Notes under the pieces: generated by a model
Database searches by the model: none
What the model was told of the DNA's origin: nothing
Seen by the model: only the letters and a program-made list of their open reading frames with translations
Assembly (NCBI GenBank): GCA_964494805.1
Contig: CAZBST010000003.1
Coordinates: 202,842 to 266,841, forward strand
Source: CAIYOL01 sp964494805
GTDB taxonomy: Bacteria; Planctomycetota; Phycisphaerae; Sedimentisphaerales; Anaerobacaceae
Direction of reading: 5' to 3'
Length of the DNA: 64,000 nucleotides
In this document: positions 54,158-64,000 of the stretch, piece after piece
Position numbering within the stretch: position 1 is the stretch's first letter
How the letters are laid out: every line of letters begins with the position of its first letter
Translations under genes and position numbers: made by a program

Positions 54158-55672
54158 ATGGGAAAAATGGCAAAAAGCCGATGGGCAAAGCGTATTTTCC
54201 TTCTATTTATATTATGTGCTTCTCTTTTCCTTTTCCTGGCTAATTTAGGCAATCAGTACCTGTGGCAGGACGAGGCCCAGACCGCCGTAATCAGCAGGAC
54301 CATTCTAACTCACGGTGTGCCTGTTGGCTATGATGGCAAAAATTACTTCTCGCAGGAATTAGGGGCCGAATACGGCAAAAACTACATCTGGAAATGGCAT
54401 ACCTGGCTGCCGTTTTACGTGTTGGCTGTATTCTTTAAATTGTTTGGCACAAGCACCTTTGTAGCACGCCTGCCATTTGCCCTTTTCGGCATCGGCTCTG
54501 TCTTTATGACCTATTGGCTCTGCAAGGTCCTTTGGCAATCACCCAAAATAGCCATTATCGCCACCATATTACTTCTTCTCTCCGTGCCCTTTCTCATCCT
54601 CTCAAGGCAATGTCGCTACTACAGTTTGGCTGCTTTCTTGTCGCTCTGGAGTTTAGTAACCTATGTCTGTATGCTCGATAAGAAAAAATATGCCGGCGTT
54701 GGCTTTGTCTTATCGACGGTGCTTCTGTTCCACACACACTATATTTACTATGCCACACTTTTCGCAACGGTCTTTACTCACGCCGTTCTTTTCCATCGCC
54801 GGCGATTAAAAACCTTGTTCATACTCTCCGCTATATCAGCTATGGTTAATCTTCCTTGGATTATCTGGCTTACCAGTATGAAATATGGCCAGACCTACGG
54901 CGGTTTCTTCACTGCTAAATTCACCAGCTTCGCCTCAGAATATCTTTACTTGCTCATGGCCAGGACCTCAACCTTTCCGCCTCTGCTGCTGTTGCTCATC
55001 CCTGTTGTTTGTATCGCCAACAAGATTAAAACCAAATCGTATTTTACCGCACCCCGTACATTCTGGCAGAATCTGTCATTGTTATTATTCTTTATTTTAT
55101 ACAATCTGATAGCCCTTGCTGCCACGAGCCCTTGTCCGTTCTACCGATACCTCGCTCCCTTAATCGCGCCAATAACCATCCTCGTTGCCGTCTTAGTTGT
55201 GGCAGCTGCCAGGCTGCATTGGGTGGTATCAGTTGTGATTATCATCCTCTTGATTGCCACAGGCCATTTGACAGATTTCATTTACGAGCTTACCCACGAC
55301 TTCGATGGCCCTATTGAGGGAATCGTAAAATTCCTTAATAAAAACGGCAGTGAAAATGATGTGGTCGCCATCACTTATGGCGATATGCCGCTCAAATTCT
55401 ATACTAAAATGCGCATCGTCGGCGGTCTGACAGGCGAGGACCTTTCAATTGCAAAACAGGCCAGATGGATTATCTTGCGAAAATACCCTATCTGTGAAAA
55501 GGACATAGCTGTCCGCAAATACCTGGTTGAAAACATTCCTTGGCATAAATACAAGCCGATGATTATCAACTACCCTGATACCGCCTATGAAAACCGCGAA
55601 AGCCCTGACATACACCATTTCCGAACCGTTCTCAACGAAAGCAAAGTCGTAATTCACCAGAGAGTCGAATAA
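54158..55672 (+). CDS. GT-C membrane glycosyltransferase (ArnT/GT39-like)
   Basis: 504 residues with about eleven membrane segments. The first outer loop carries the acidic motif YLWQDEAQTAVISRT (Asp-Glu), as in ArnT/PMT enzymes. The C-terminal loop is soluble (YGDMPLKFYTKMRIVGG). It would transfer a sugar from a polyprenyl-phosphate donor to an acceptor outside the membrane. The start is ATG 54158 or 54167. It begins a plus-strand run of glycan genes. Confidence 0.8.
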   Translation: MGKMAKSRWAKRIFLLFILCASLFLFLANLGNQYLWQDEAQTAVISRTILTHGVPVGYDGKNYFSQELGAEYGKNYIWKWHTWLPFYVLAVFFKLFGTSTFVARLPFALFGIGSVFMTYWLCKVLWQSPKIAIIATILLLLSVPFLILSRQCRYYSLAAFLSLWSLVTYVCMLDKKKYAGVGFVLSTVLLFHTHYIYYATLFATVFTHAVLFHRRRLKTLFILSAISAMVNLPWIIWLTSMKYGQTYGGFFTAKFTSFASEYLYLLMARTSTFPPLLLLLIPVVCIANKIKTKSYFTAPRTFWQNLSLLLFFILYNLIALAATSPCPFYRYLAPLIAPITILVAVLVVAAARLHWVVSVVIIILLIATGHLTDFIYELTHDFDGPIEGIVKFLNKNGSENDVVAITYGDMPLKFYTKMRIVGGLTGEDLSIAKQARWIILRKYPICEKDIAVRKYLVENIPWHKYKPMIINYPDTAYENRESPDIHHFRTVLNESKVVIHQRVE

Positions 55673-55872
55673 TCGGGCCTGGGAGTAACCTGTTGACCAT
55701 AGTTCAGAATGTAGTCCATTACAAAATTTTTACGAAGAGAAAAGTCGTTGCGTTTAAGTGCAGAGAAGTCTATAATTCTGTGGATATCACCCTGAATACG
55801 GGAAAAGCCACATTAGTAAGGCTAATGTCATGTGGTGTTTATATTTGTGCTTTGATAAGGAGAAACTTTTCA
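55673..55872. other. Intergenic 200 bp
   Basis: Contains an open frame from 55693, but the accepted start of the small gene is at 55873 because AAGGAG lies just before it. No convincing promoter was found. Confidence 0.3.
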
Positions 55873-56103
55873 ATGGTGCTTTTTATGAGTTGCGTAAAGG
55901 CACTTGCTCTTTTTGACGCATTTCATATAACTTTTCACCATAAGCTCTGTGGCTATCTTGACCCTGGAACCGGCTCGATTATTATCCAAGTGGTCATAGC
56001 TGGGTTATTTGGAGCATTGTTTGTTATCAAACTCTTCTGGGGCAAAATCAAAAATCTCTTCAAAAAGTCATTCTCAAGAGATAACAAGGCAGAAGAAAAA
56101 TGA
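55873..56103 (+). CDS. Small membrane protein (LDPGTGS family)
   Basis: 76 residues; ATG 55873 with AAGGAG 10 bases upstream. The segment YLDPGTGSIIIQ begins a hydrophobic stretch (about 30-55) and is followed by a lysine-rich tail (IKNLFKKS). Similar tiny proteins sit next to methyltransferase and sulfatase-like genes in other genomes (recalled, unchecked). Its TGA overlaps the next ATG (ATGA). Probably an accessory membrane factor. Confidence 0.65.
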   Translation: MVLFMSCVKALALFDAFHITFHHKLCGYLDPGTGSIIIQVVIAGLFGALFVIKLFWGKIKNLFKKSFSRDNKAEEK

Positions 56104-57488
56104 AGACCGATGGAATTCTATCTTCTTCATTCCGCGACCCAAGCGGCTTCCTTTTTTATCGTGATGGTTCTCTTTATCGTCAAATAAATTCATCTTACAA
56201 GGAAAACTACGACCATTTAATGGGCTCTAATCTTTATGACACCTTGGTAAAAGCCGGATTGCTGATTCCTCACGAGGAAGTCGATATTGCTCCTCAAGAA
56301 CCCTCTGAAGCATACAAGATTATCAAACCCCAACCGGTAGCGTTTATATCGTATCCATACGAATGGTGTTTCAGCCAGTTTAAAAATGCTGCTTTGACCA
56401 TGCTCGAAATTCAAAAAAGAGCTCTCGATTTTGGAATGTCGCTTAAAGATTGCAGCGCCTATAATATACAATTCATGCACGGCAAACCTGTTTTAATTGA
56501 TACGCTTTCTTTTGAAAAGTATCATCAGGGCAAACCTTGGGTTGCTTACAAGCAGTTCTGCCAACATTTTCTTGCACCTCTGGCGTTGATGAGCTGTAAG
56601 GATATTCGTTTGGGTCAACTGTTTCGAGTTCATATGGACGGCGTGCCTTTGGACTTGGCAAGCTCTCTTCTCCCATTCCGAACTTGGCTAAAACTCTCTT
56701 TACTCTCTCATATCCACCTACATGCTAAAAGCCAAAAATACTACGCCGACAAGATTACAGACACGAGCAATCGTAAAATGACTCAACTTTCATTTAAAGG
56801 TATCATTGATAATTTAGAATCGGCAATTAAGAATTTAAACTGGCATCCTGAACACACAGAATGGGCTGACTATTATAAGGATACAAATTATTCTGCCGCC
56901 GCCATCGAGCACAAAAAGAAACTCGTTGCAGAATTCCTGGACCAAACCAGCCCAAAAAGCGTTTGGGACCTCGGCGCGAACGACGGATTGTTCAGCCGTA
57001 TCGCCAGTGATAGAGGAATAACAACGATTTCTTTCGACATCGACCCCGCCGCTGTCGAGAAAAATTATCTCAGATGTGTCGAAGAAAATGAAGGCAGTAT
57101 CCTTCCTTTATTGCTTGATTTAACCAACCCAAGCTCTGGCATCGGCTGGCAAAACAAGGAAAGATTGTCTCTTCTGCAGCGAGGACCTGCAGATACAGTA
57201 TTCGCTCTGGCATTGATTCATCATTTGGCTATCTCAAACAACTTACCGTTTAATAAAATTGCCGACTTCTTCAAAGAGATCTGTACCTCACTTATGGTTG
57301 AATTCGTTCCAAAGACCGACTCGCAGGTACAAAGACTCCTCTCGACAAGAAAAGATATATTCCCGGATTATAAGCAGGAGGTCTTCGAAAAAGAATTTAG
57401 CTGCTATTTCAAAATACAAAGTTCTGCGAAAATAAAGGATTCTGAAAGAACACTATATCTAATGCACAGGAAAGGCGCGGAAGTATGA
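56100..57488 (+). CDS. SAM-dependent methyltransferase-like protein, long N-terminal region
   Basis: 462 residues. An N-terminal part of about 250 (FRDPSGFLFYRDGSLYRQIN) is conserved in a family of long methyltransferases. Motif I is SVWDLGANDGLFS (about residue 283) with an acidic strand-2 end SFDIDPAA. FALALIHHLAI replaces motif III. It is coupled on both sides by ATGA overlaps, to the small membrane protein and to the sulfatase-like protein. It may modify a lipid-linked glycan; function inferred from context. Confidence 0.7.
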   Translation: MKTDGILSSSFRDPSGFLFYRDGSLYRQINSSYKENYDHLMGSNLYDTLVKAGLLIPHEEVDIAPQEPSEAYKIIKPQPVAFISYPYEWCFSQFKNAALTMLEIQKRALDFGMSLKDCSAYNIQFMHGKPVLIDTLSFEKYHQGKPWVAYKQFCQHFLAPLALMSCKDIRLGQLFRVHMDGVPLDLASSLLPFRTWLKLSLLSHIHLHAKSQKYYADKITDTSNRKMTQLSFKGIIDNLESAIKNLNWHPEHTEWADYYKDTNYSAAAIEHKKKLVAEFLDQTSPKSVWDLGANDGLFSRIASDRGITTISFDIDPAAVEKNYLRCVEENEGSILPLLLDLTNPSSGIGWQNKERLSLLQRGPADTVFALALIHHLAISNNLPFNKIADFFKEICTSLMVEFVPKTDSQVQRLLSTRKDIFPDYKQEVFEKEFSCYFKIQSSAKIKDSERTLYLMHRKGAEV

Positions 57489-59080
57489 AAAAAAGCGTTG
57501 TGATTCACCCTTTTTTGCTGGCTGCCTATCCTGTTTTATTTCTTTACTCACATAATCCCGGCGAGGTCGCTTTTCGTGAAACCCTCGCACCCATTGTATT
57601 TATATTAGGCCTCACTTTGCTCGTGTGGGGTATCTTGGGATTCTTCCTTAAAAACTGGAAAAAGTCTGGAATCATCGTCAGCTTGTTTTTAGTTTTGTTT
57701 TTCTCCTACGGCTATATCAGGACTCCTTTGGAAAGCAAAAGTTCTGTCCTTTTAGTGACCTCAATATGGATTCTGCTCTTTATGTTCGGTTCGTTTTTCA
57801 CGGCCATAAGCAGAAAAGACTTTACCAATGCTACTGTAATATTGAATATTGTTGCTGGCATTTTAATCGTACAGCCGGGGTTAAATATAATTATTCATCA
57901 GTTCAGAAATATTGGGCAAACTGGCTATGGTAATGATTCCATCTTTGTGCGAGCAGGTTCACAGTCGGCTATAAAGAAACAGTCTTATCCGGATATATAT
58001 TTCATTATTCTCGATGCTTATGCGCGAGAAGATATTCTTCGAGAAATATATGACTTCGACAATTCTGAGTTTCTTAACTTTTTGAGAAGCAAAGGATTTT
58101 ATATCGCAGACCAATCTGCGTCCAATTATTGTCAGACAGGCTTGTCCCTTGGGTCATGTTTTAACCTCATATATCTTGATGGATTCGCGAAGCTGGTCGG
58201 CCAAAACAATACAAGCTTTGAGCTATTGGAAAACATTGTTGAAAAAAGCTTTGTCATTCAGCACCTTAAAAAACACGGCTATAAAATCGTGGCCTTTGCT
58301 TCGGATAGACCTGAAACAAAATTGCAGAGTGTGGCGGATACCTATCTGAAAACGGGAGCATCAACCTGTATGTTTCACAATGCCTTGAAGAATATGACTC
58401 CATTGCCGTATATTCTGACCGCGATAAAAAACGACAATGAATTCGATAAACACCGACAAAAGATTCTGTACATACTCGATAATCTTGGCAAAATTGCCGA
58501 GTCTTCTCCATCACCTAAATTTGTTTTTGCTCACATCGAAGCACCGCATCCTCCCTTCGTTTTTAGTCCAACTGGTCAGGCAAGAAATCCTGAAGCAAGA
58601 TTCGATGACTTCGATGGCGACTGGCTTATAAAACCGGGTAGACTAACCTTGGAAAAATACTATAAGTATTATATTGACCAGATTATATTCTTGAATGGTC
58701 GAATGGAGAAGGTGGTGGATGAAATCCTGGAGAATTCTAAGCAGCCGCCGATTATTATGATTCTTGGTGACCATGGACCGAGGTCGGGGATGGTTTGGGA
58801 AAGCGTGGAAAAAACCAACGTACGCGAGTGTTTGTCAATACTGAACGCCTATCATTTACCGAATAATGGTGATAAACTCTTATATCCTCAGATTACCCCG
58901 GTTAACAGCTTTCGAGTTATATTTAACCATTACTTTGGAGAGCAGTGTAACTTACTGCCGGATAAGTCCTATTTTTCAACGGCGACGCATTTATACAAGT
59001 TTTATGATGTTACAGAAAGAATGCGGAAGCAGCAGCCCACAATCGTAGAGAAGCCGGATTCCACGGTAGATGTGAAATGA
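57485..59080 (+). CDS. Membrane sulfatase-like (alkaline phosphatase superfamily) protein
   Basis: 531 residues. Four hydrophobic segments (about 8-135) precede an outer catalytic domain: IYFIILDAYAREDI (metal site start), SNYCQTGLSLGSC (Thr as likely nucleophile), HIEAPHPPFVF and ILGDHGPRSG (second metal site). This is the LTA-synthase/phosphoglycerol-transferase layout, so it could transfer a phospho-group to a surface glycan. The ATGA overlap couples it to the methyltransferase. Confidence 0.75.
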   Translation: MKKSVVIHPFLLAAYPVLFLYSHNPGEVAFRETLAPIVFILGLTLLVWGILGFFLKNWKKSGIIVSLFLVLFFSYGYIRTPLESKSSVLLVTSIWILLFMFGSFFTAISRKDFTNATVILNIVAGILIVQPGLNIIIHQFRNIGQTGYGNDSIFVRAGSQSAIKKQSYPDIYFIILDAYAREDILREIYDFDNSEFLNFLRSKGFYIADQSASNYCQTGLSLGSCFNLIYLDGFAKLVGQNNTSFELLENIVEKSFVIQHLKKHGYKIVAFASDRPETKLQSVADTYLKTGASTCMFHNALKNMTPLPYILTAIKNDNEFDKHRQKILYILDNLGKIAESSPSPKFVFAHIEAPHPPFVFSPTGQARNPEARFDDFDGDWLIKPGRLTLEKYYKYYIDQIIFLNGRMEKVVDEILENSKQPPIIMILGDHGPRSGMVWESVEKTNVRECLSILNAYHLPNNGDKLLYPQITPVNSFRVIFNHYFGEQCNLLPDKSYFSTATHLYKFYDVTERMRKQQPTIVEKPDSTVDVK

Positions 59081-59104
59081 TAACTTTACAAAGCAGGTTT
59101 TTGG

Positions 59105-60760
59105 ATGGTTTATTCAACGGTTAAGCGTATTTTGGTCAACCCTCTGGTAATTCTCAGCGGGGTAACACTATTGTGCCTTGCACCGTTTGTAAATAAAGCG
59201 TTTCACATAGATGACACGTTGTTTATTGCTGCGGCAAAACACATTCAGAGTAATCCCATGAACTTCTATGGCTTTAACATCAACTGGTATGGTACTGAGG
59301 ATTCAATGGCTAATATCACTAAGAATCCACCCCTAACTTGTTATTATATTGCGCTGGTTGCAAAATTGTTCGGCTGGAGTGAAATAGCCTTACACCTGGC
59401 TTTTCTTATTCCGGCTTTGGCAGTGACATTAGGCAGCTTTTATTTAGCAAAGCAGTTGTGTTCTCAGCCAATGTTGGCCGCGATGGCAGGCGTGCTTACG
59501 CCGGTATTTCTGGTATCCAGCACGAATGTAATGTGTGACACAATGATGCTCGCATTTTGGGTCTGGGCGGCGGTCGGCTGGGTGTGGGGAATGGATAAAA
59601 GTAAATGGTCAGGATTGTTAATCAGTGCAGTGCTTATGGCGCTCTGTGCGTTAACCAAATATTTTGGGATGTCGCTGATTTTGCTTCTGTTTACCTATTC
59701 ACTTGTGAAAAAACGAAATATTGGAACTTGGGCGTTATATTTGCTGGTTCCTGTTGCGGTTTTAGTTCTTTATCAATGGATAACGTTCACACTTTATGGG
59801 AGAGGTCTGTTGTCGGATGCCGCATCTTATGCCTCAAAACTGCGATGGAATCTTAATCCTGGCTTTGGGTTTCTTTGGGGAGGATTAGTTGGCTTGGCTT
59901 TTGCAGGAGGAGGTATAATAACAATTTTGTTCTATGCTCCGCTGCTATGGTCGCGGCGGATTCTGATAACAGGTGTTGCTTTGATGGTTATATTTATATT
60001 TTCTCTTGGTCTTGTGGAGAAAATTGGCGATTTTCCGGTATGTTATCGCTACGCGGTAAGATGGGGTACTCTTCTGCAACTTGGTTTGATGTCATTGGGA
60101 GGGGTTTGCATCATTTGGCTTGCAGTGGCTGATTTGTATAAGTGCAGGGATTGTAAATCTCTCTTGCTGTTTCTTTGGGTGCTTGGGACTTTTTTCTTTG
60201 CCAGCTTTGTAAACTGGGCGGTTAATGGGCGTAGCATACTTCCGATGGTTCCTGCGGTTGGAATCCTGTTAGGGCGTAGAATTGATAGACAGGGTAAAAC
60301 CACCCCTCGGATGGCGGGCTGGCGAGTTAGCTGGCCGTTGATTCCTGCGGTAATTATAGCATTGTCTGTTTGCTGGGCCGATTATACGCTGGCTGGCACT
60401 GCGAGGCAGGCCGCGAAGACAATCTGCAAAACATATATGGACCGCCACGTATGGTTTCAGGGGCATTGGGGATTCCAGTATTATATGGAGGCCCATAATG
60501 CCAAAGCTCAGGACTTCAATGATTTGAGGCTGGTCACAGGAGATGTGATTGTGGTTCCTACGAACAATACACACCTGAAGCCGCTGCCTGAAGATAGGAT
60601 ATTTCTGGTTCAAATTCTTGACTTTATTCCCTGTCGATGGTCATCAACGATGAGTCCTTTGCTTGGAGCAGGCTTCTATAGTAATGTAAAATGGGGGCCG
60701 TTGCCTTTTGCTTTTGGCCGGGTACCGGCTGAAAAATACGGTATCCTTATGGTTAAATAA
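59105..60760 (+). CDS. GT-C membrane glycosyltransferase-like protein
   Basis: 551 residues with about twelve membrane segments. The N-terminal loop has FHIDDTLFIAAAKHI, the acidic pair of GT-C enzymes, and a second loop AKLFGWSEIALHL. The C-terminal soluble part is short (about 90 residues). It follows the sulfatase-like gene by 24 bases and may belong to the same unit. Donor and acceptor unknown. Confidence 0.75.
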   Translation: MVYSTVKRILVNPLVILSGVTLLCLAPFVNKAFHIDDTLFIAAAKHIQSNPMNFYGFNINWYGTEDSMANITKNPPLTCYYIALVAKLFGWSEIALHLAFLIPALAVTLGSFYLAKQLCSQPMLAAMAGVLTPVFLVSSTNVMCDTMMLAFWVWAAVGWVWGMDKSKWSGLLISAVLMALCALTKYFGMSLILLLFTYSLVKKRNIGTWALYLLVPVAVLVLYQWITFTLYGRGLLSDAASYASKLRWNLNPGFGFLWGGLVGLAFAGGGIITILFYAPLLWSRRILITGVALMVIFIFSLGLVEKIGDFPVCYRYAVRWGTLLQLGLMSLGGVCIIWLAVADLYKCRDCKSLLLFLWVLGTFFFASFVNWAVNGRSILPMVPAVGILLGRRIDRQGKTTPRMAGWRVSWPLIPAVIIALSVCWADYTLAGTARQAAKTICKTYMDRHVWFQGHWGFQYYMEAHNAKAQDFNDLRLVTGDVIVVPTNNTHLKPLPEDRIFLVQILDFIPCRWSSTMSPLLGAGFYSNVKWGPLPFAFGRVPAEKYGILMVK

Positions 60761-60806
60761 CGCAGCTCCTTTATTGTCTCCTGTCTGTTTTTTCAGGTTT
60801 TCCGTT

Positions 60807-60835
60807 TTGACCAAAGCCGAGAATATAGTTAAAAT
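60807..60835 (+). promoter_or_regulatory. Sigma70-type promoter of the last GT-C gene
   Basis: TTGACC (60807-60812), 17-bp spacer and TAAAAT (60830-60835). The GTG start at 60891 is about 50 bases downstream of the predicted start site. Confidence 0.6.
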
Positions 60836-60890
60836 GCCGAACACTATAAAGAATAAGCAGGTTTGAACCGTTTATAAATAAGGCAAAATC

Positions 60891-62540
60891 GTGAAGCGCC
60901 GGCAAAAACAACCTCAATGTCCAGAGACAACACAAAACACTAAACGTTTTCTGCCTTGGCTGATAGTCGCAATTGTTATTGCTATCACTGCCGGACTTCG
61001 ATTTCGTCTTTTGGATGTCCCCTTCGAGCGCGACGAAGGCGAATACGCCTATGCCGGCCAGCTTATGTTACAGGGTATTCCCCCGTATTCCCAGGTCTAC
61101 AATATGAAAATGCCCGGCATTTATGCGGCCTACGCTTTAATCCTGGCTGTTTTTGGACAGACACACCCGGCTATCCACCTTGGACTGCTGATTATCAACG
61201 CCGCTACAATTATCTTGGTGTTTTTGCTGGCAAGATTCTTAACTAACCCCTTTGCCGGCGTTTTCGCCGCTGCAGCTTTTGCGGTGCTGTCGCTATCTCA
61301 ATCGGTTCAGGGAATCTTTGCCAACGCTGAACATTTCGTCATTCTTTTCGCTGTAGCCGGCATATTGCTGCTGGTTTTTGCAATTGACCACAACAGGTTA
61401 GTTCTCTTGCTGGCCGCCTCTGTATTACTGGGAGTTGGTTTTCTTATGAAACAGCACGGGATTGCCTTCATTATATTTGCAAGTCTATACCTGCTTTATT
61501 CCCAACTTCGTCACAGACCGTTTAAACTCGCCCCTTTTCTGTTAAGAGCAGGTTTATTCGTTATTGGTGTAATGCTACCTTTCGGGATAACCTGCCTTAT
61601 TCTATGGTGCGCGGGCGTATTCGAGAAATTCTGGTTCTGGACATTTGTATATGCACGCGAATATGTTTCATTGGTGTCTATGTCAGATGGGTTAAATAAT
61701 TTAAAACTTGCAGTAACACCAATTGTTGGTTCGACAGTTTTTATTTGGATTTTGGCTGGAATCGGCTTGCTTACATCATTTATAGAAAAGAAAATTCGCA
61801 AGCGCTGTCTGTTTATCACCGGCTTTTTATTTTTCTCGTTTTTATCCACCTGCCCTGGTTTTTATTTTCGCAAGCATTATTTCATTCTTCTACTGCCCGC
61901 CGTTGCCTTGCTGTCTGGCCTCGGCCTGTTTGGTATCCGCCAGCTTTTAAGCAGACGAAAAGAAACGATTGGAAAAGACCTGGTAGCTGTCCTGCTGGGA
62001 CTTGCGATATTGTCTCATACACTGTACCAGCAAAAGGATTTCCTGTTGGCTAAAAACCCCACCGTGGTATCTCGTATGACCTATGGGGCTAATCCTTTCC
62101 CTGAAGCGCTGAAAATCGCCGAATACATAAAAGCACACAGTTCGAGTGATGATACGATAGCCATTCTTGGCTCAGAGCCGCAGATTTTCTTCTATGCCAA
62201 CAGACGTTCGGCTGCCAGTTATGTTTATGTATATCCTTTGACAGAACCACAGCCGTATGCACCGCAGATGCAGAAGGAAATGATGCAGCAAATAGAGACT
62301 GCCGAACCCAAGTTCCTGATATTTGTGAGTGGGGCTTTACCTCGGGTGGAGCAATCCACCTCGGAGAAAATGATGTTTGACTGGTTTCAAAAGTATCGGG
62401 AGAAATACTACAATCTGGTTGGCATTATTGATATTGTCTCAATGAGCCAGACAATATATCGTTGGGATGAAAATGCTGTTGGGGGTACGCCTCGGTCGCG
62501 ATTTTGGCTCGGGGTTTTTGAACGAAAAAACGAAATTTAG
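60891..62540 (+). CDS. GT-C membrane glycosyltransferase (GT39-like)
   Basis: 549 residues from a GTG start with AAGG upstream. The acidic loop VPFERDEGEYAYAGQ and MKMPGIYAAYALI are typical of GT39/PMT-like proteins. About ten to twelve membrane segments are followed by a 130-residue outer domain. It probably uses a polyprenyl-linked sugar. It is the last protein-coding gene before the rRNA operon. Confidence 0.8.
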   Translation: MKRRQKQPQCPETTQNTKRFLPWLIVAIVIAITAGLRFRLLDVPFERDEGEYAYAGQLMLQGIPPYSQVYNMKMPGIYAAYALILAVFGQTHPAIHLGLLIINAATIILVFLLARFLTNPFAGVFAAAAFAVLSLSQSVQGIFANAEHFVILFAVAGILLLVFAIDHNRLVLLLAASVLLGVGFLMKQHGIAFIIFASLYLLYSQLRHRPFKLAPFLLRAGLFVIGVMLPFGITCLILWCAGVFEKFWFWTFVYAREYVSLVSMSDGLNNLKLAVTPIVGSTVFIWILAGIGLLTSFIEKKIRKRCLFITGFLFFSFLSTCPGFYFRKHYFILLLPAVALLSGLGLFGIRQLLSRRKETIGKDLVAVLLGLAILSHTLYQQKDFLLAKNPTVVSRMTYGANPFPEALKIAEYIKAHSSSDDTIAILGSEPQIFFYANRRSAASYVYVYPLTEPQPYAPQMQKEMMQQIETAEPKFLIFVSGALPRVEQSTSEKMMFDWFQKYREKYYNLVGIIDIVSMSQTIYRWDENAVGGTPRSRFWLGVFERKNEI

Positions 62541-62667
62541 CTTATCCCGCGTATAAGCGTTCTTTGCAAGTATGGCCACGGGTAGAGCGGCTTTGTGCCA
62601 CTTCTTTACGCTCATATAGCCCTTAGGATAAAAAATAAAAAAATTTTTATTTTTTCAATTTCTCCTA
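62541..62667. other. A-tract palindrome and upstream rrn region
   Basis: After the last stop, a 26-bp near-palindrome of A and T tracts (62630-62655) lies 12 bp before the rrn -35. Such a tract is strongly bent and can act as an UP element; it could also end transcription of the GT-C gene. Confidence 0.45.
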
Positions 62668-62695
62668 TTGACGATATTATTATTTAGGTTAAAAT
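62668..62695 (+). promoter_or_regulatory. rRNA operon promoter
   Basis: TTGACG (62668-62673), 16-bp spacer, TAAAAT (62690-62695), preceded by an A/T-rich UP-like element. Predicted start near 62702, about 300 bases before the mature 16S. Confidence 0.65.
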
Positions 62696-62767
62696 AGATA
62701 TAAGTGATGGCCAGGCTGGATATTTACATCGATGCTTGGCCTCTGATTTGCGCTAAAAATGTGGAAA

Positions 62768-62778
62768 GCTCTTTAACA
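62768..62778 (+). promoter_or_regulatory. boxA antitermination element in the rrn leader
   Basis: GCTCTTTAACA matches 11 of the 12 bases of the E. coli rrn boxA core (TGCTCTTTAACA), used by NusB/NusE-dependent antitermination. Confidence 0.7.
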
Positions 62779-62873
62779 AGTTAACAGTTAAGCCAAAACA
62801 GCAGCGAAAGTGCGGCTCTTGCGGTAAATACGCTTTCTCGCAGAGAGCTTAAATAATAGTGTGTGTTTTTTTT

Positions 62874-62949
62874 TCAGCACTTTCGGTGCGTATGAGGGCA
62901 CCCAAAATGCAGACTATCGCATTCTGGGAGCCCTGCCAAAGTGTTGAGC
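62874..62949 (+). other. rrn leader stem, likely processing structure
   Basis: Nested pairings: CAGCACTTT with AAAGTGTTG outside, AGGGC (62895-62899) with GCCCT (62930-62934), and CCCAAAATGC with GCATTCTGGG inside (one mismatch). It lies about 60 bases before the 16S 5' end and may be a precursor-processing or transcription-pacing stem. Confidence 0.5.
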
Positions 62950-63007
62950 CTTTCTCGACGAAATCCCTCTCTTCTTGCTTCGGCAGGAGGAGCGGGTTCG
63001 ACGAATC

Positions 63008-64000
<993 letters not shown>

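Overview
The window looks like a chromosome segment of a planctomycete, most likely of the class Phycisphaerae. The partial 16S rRNA gene at the right end carries planctomycete-like changes at the usual universal probe site. The coding content also fits: tetratricopeptide/GT-C membrane proteins, an aspartate-rich dockerin-like C-terminus, a stand-alone SMC, and many envelope glycan genes. This placement is inference from sequence features; no search was run. LAYOUT. (1) 1-10743: a polysaccharide export and modification locus on the plus strand: zinc dehydrogenase, GT4, Wzm/Wzt-type ABC transporter with a C-terminal cargo domain, methyltransferases, a B12-binding radical SAM/methyltransferase fusion, a radical SAM/SPASM protein and a GT2. 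(2) 10770-17153, minus strand: a tight five-gene operon of VTC-type polyphosphate polymerase, DUF4956 membrane protein, CYTH-fold protein, CotH-type kinase with beta-helix, and a membrane-anchored TPR-like protein, preceded by a second radical SAM/SPASM gene (to 18626). (3) 19252-29468: aminotransferase, a 1050-residue GT-C-like membrane protein, polyprenyl-phosphate GT2, a GGCT/amidoligase-like fusion, a tyrosine phosphatase, a NUDIX hydrolase and an LPS-kinase/heptosyltransferase fusion. (4) 29469-32900: an accessory, repeat-containing stretch with a cupin and a GC-rich metzincin protease lying between 20-bp direct repeats. (5) 32917-36040: ileS with an isoleucine-rich leader peptide, an antiterminator/terminator pair and two promoters. 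(6) 36162-41720: GT2, TMTC-like TPR protein, polA. (7) 41736-54061: a P-loop-like membrane protein, an old tandem duplication of small secreted proteins, two M16 peptidase-like genes, a zinc-ribbon membrane protein, smc, a FlgI-like lipoprotein and a YjbQ protein. (8) 54158-62540: GT-C transferases around a coupled small-membrane-protein/methyltransferase/sulfatase-like cassette. (9) 62630-64000: rrn promoter, boxA, processing hairpin and the 5' two thirds of 16S rRNA. HOW THEY WORK TOGETHER. About half of the genes serve synthesis, modification and export of surface glycans: cytoplasmic GT2/GT4/GT9 enzymes, lipid-linked donors, at least five GT-C-like membrane transferases, and ABC export with methyl capping. 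Housekeeping genes (ileS, polA, smc, 16S) are interspersed. The most distinctive observation is the ileS leader: a 20-residue peptide with 8 isoleucines including five in a row, a consensus sigma70-type promoter, a perfect 16-bp terminator stem and an 8-of-9-pair antiterminator placed as the classical ribosome-mediated attenuation model requires.
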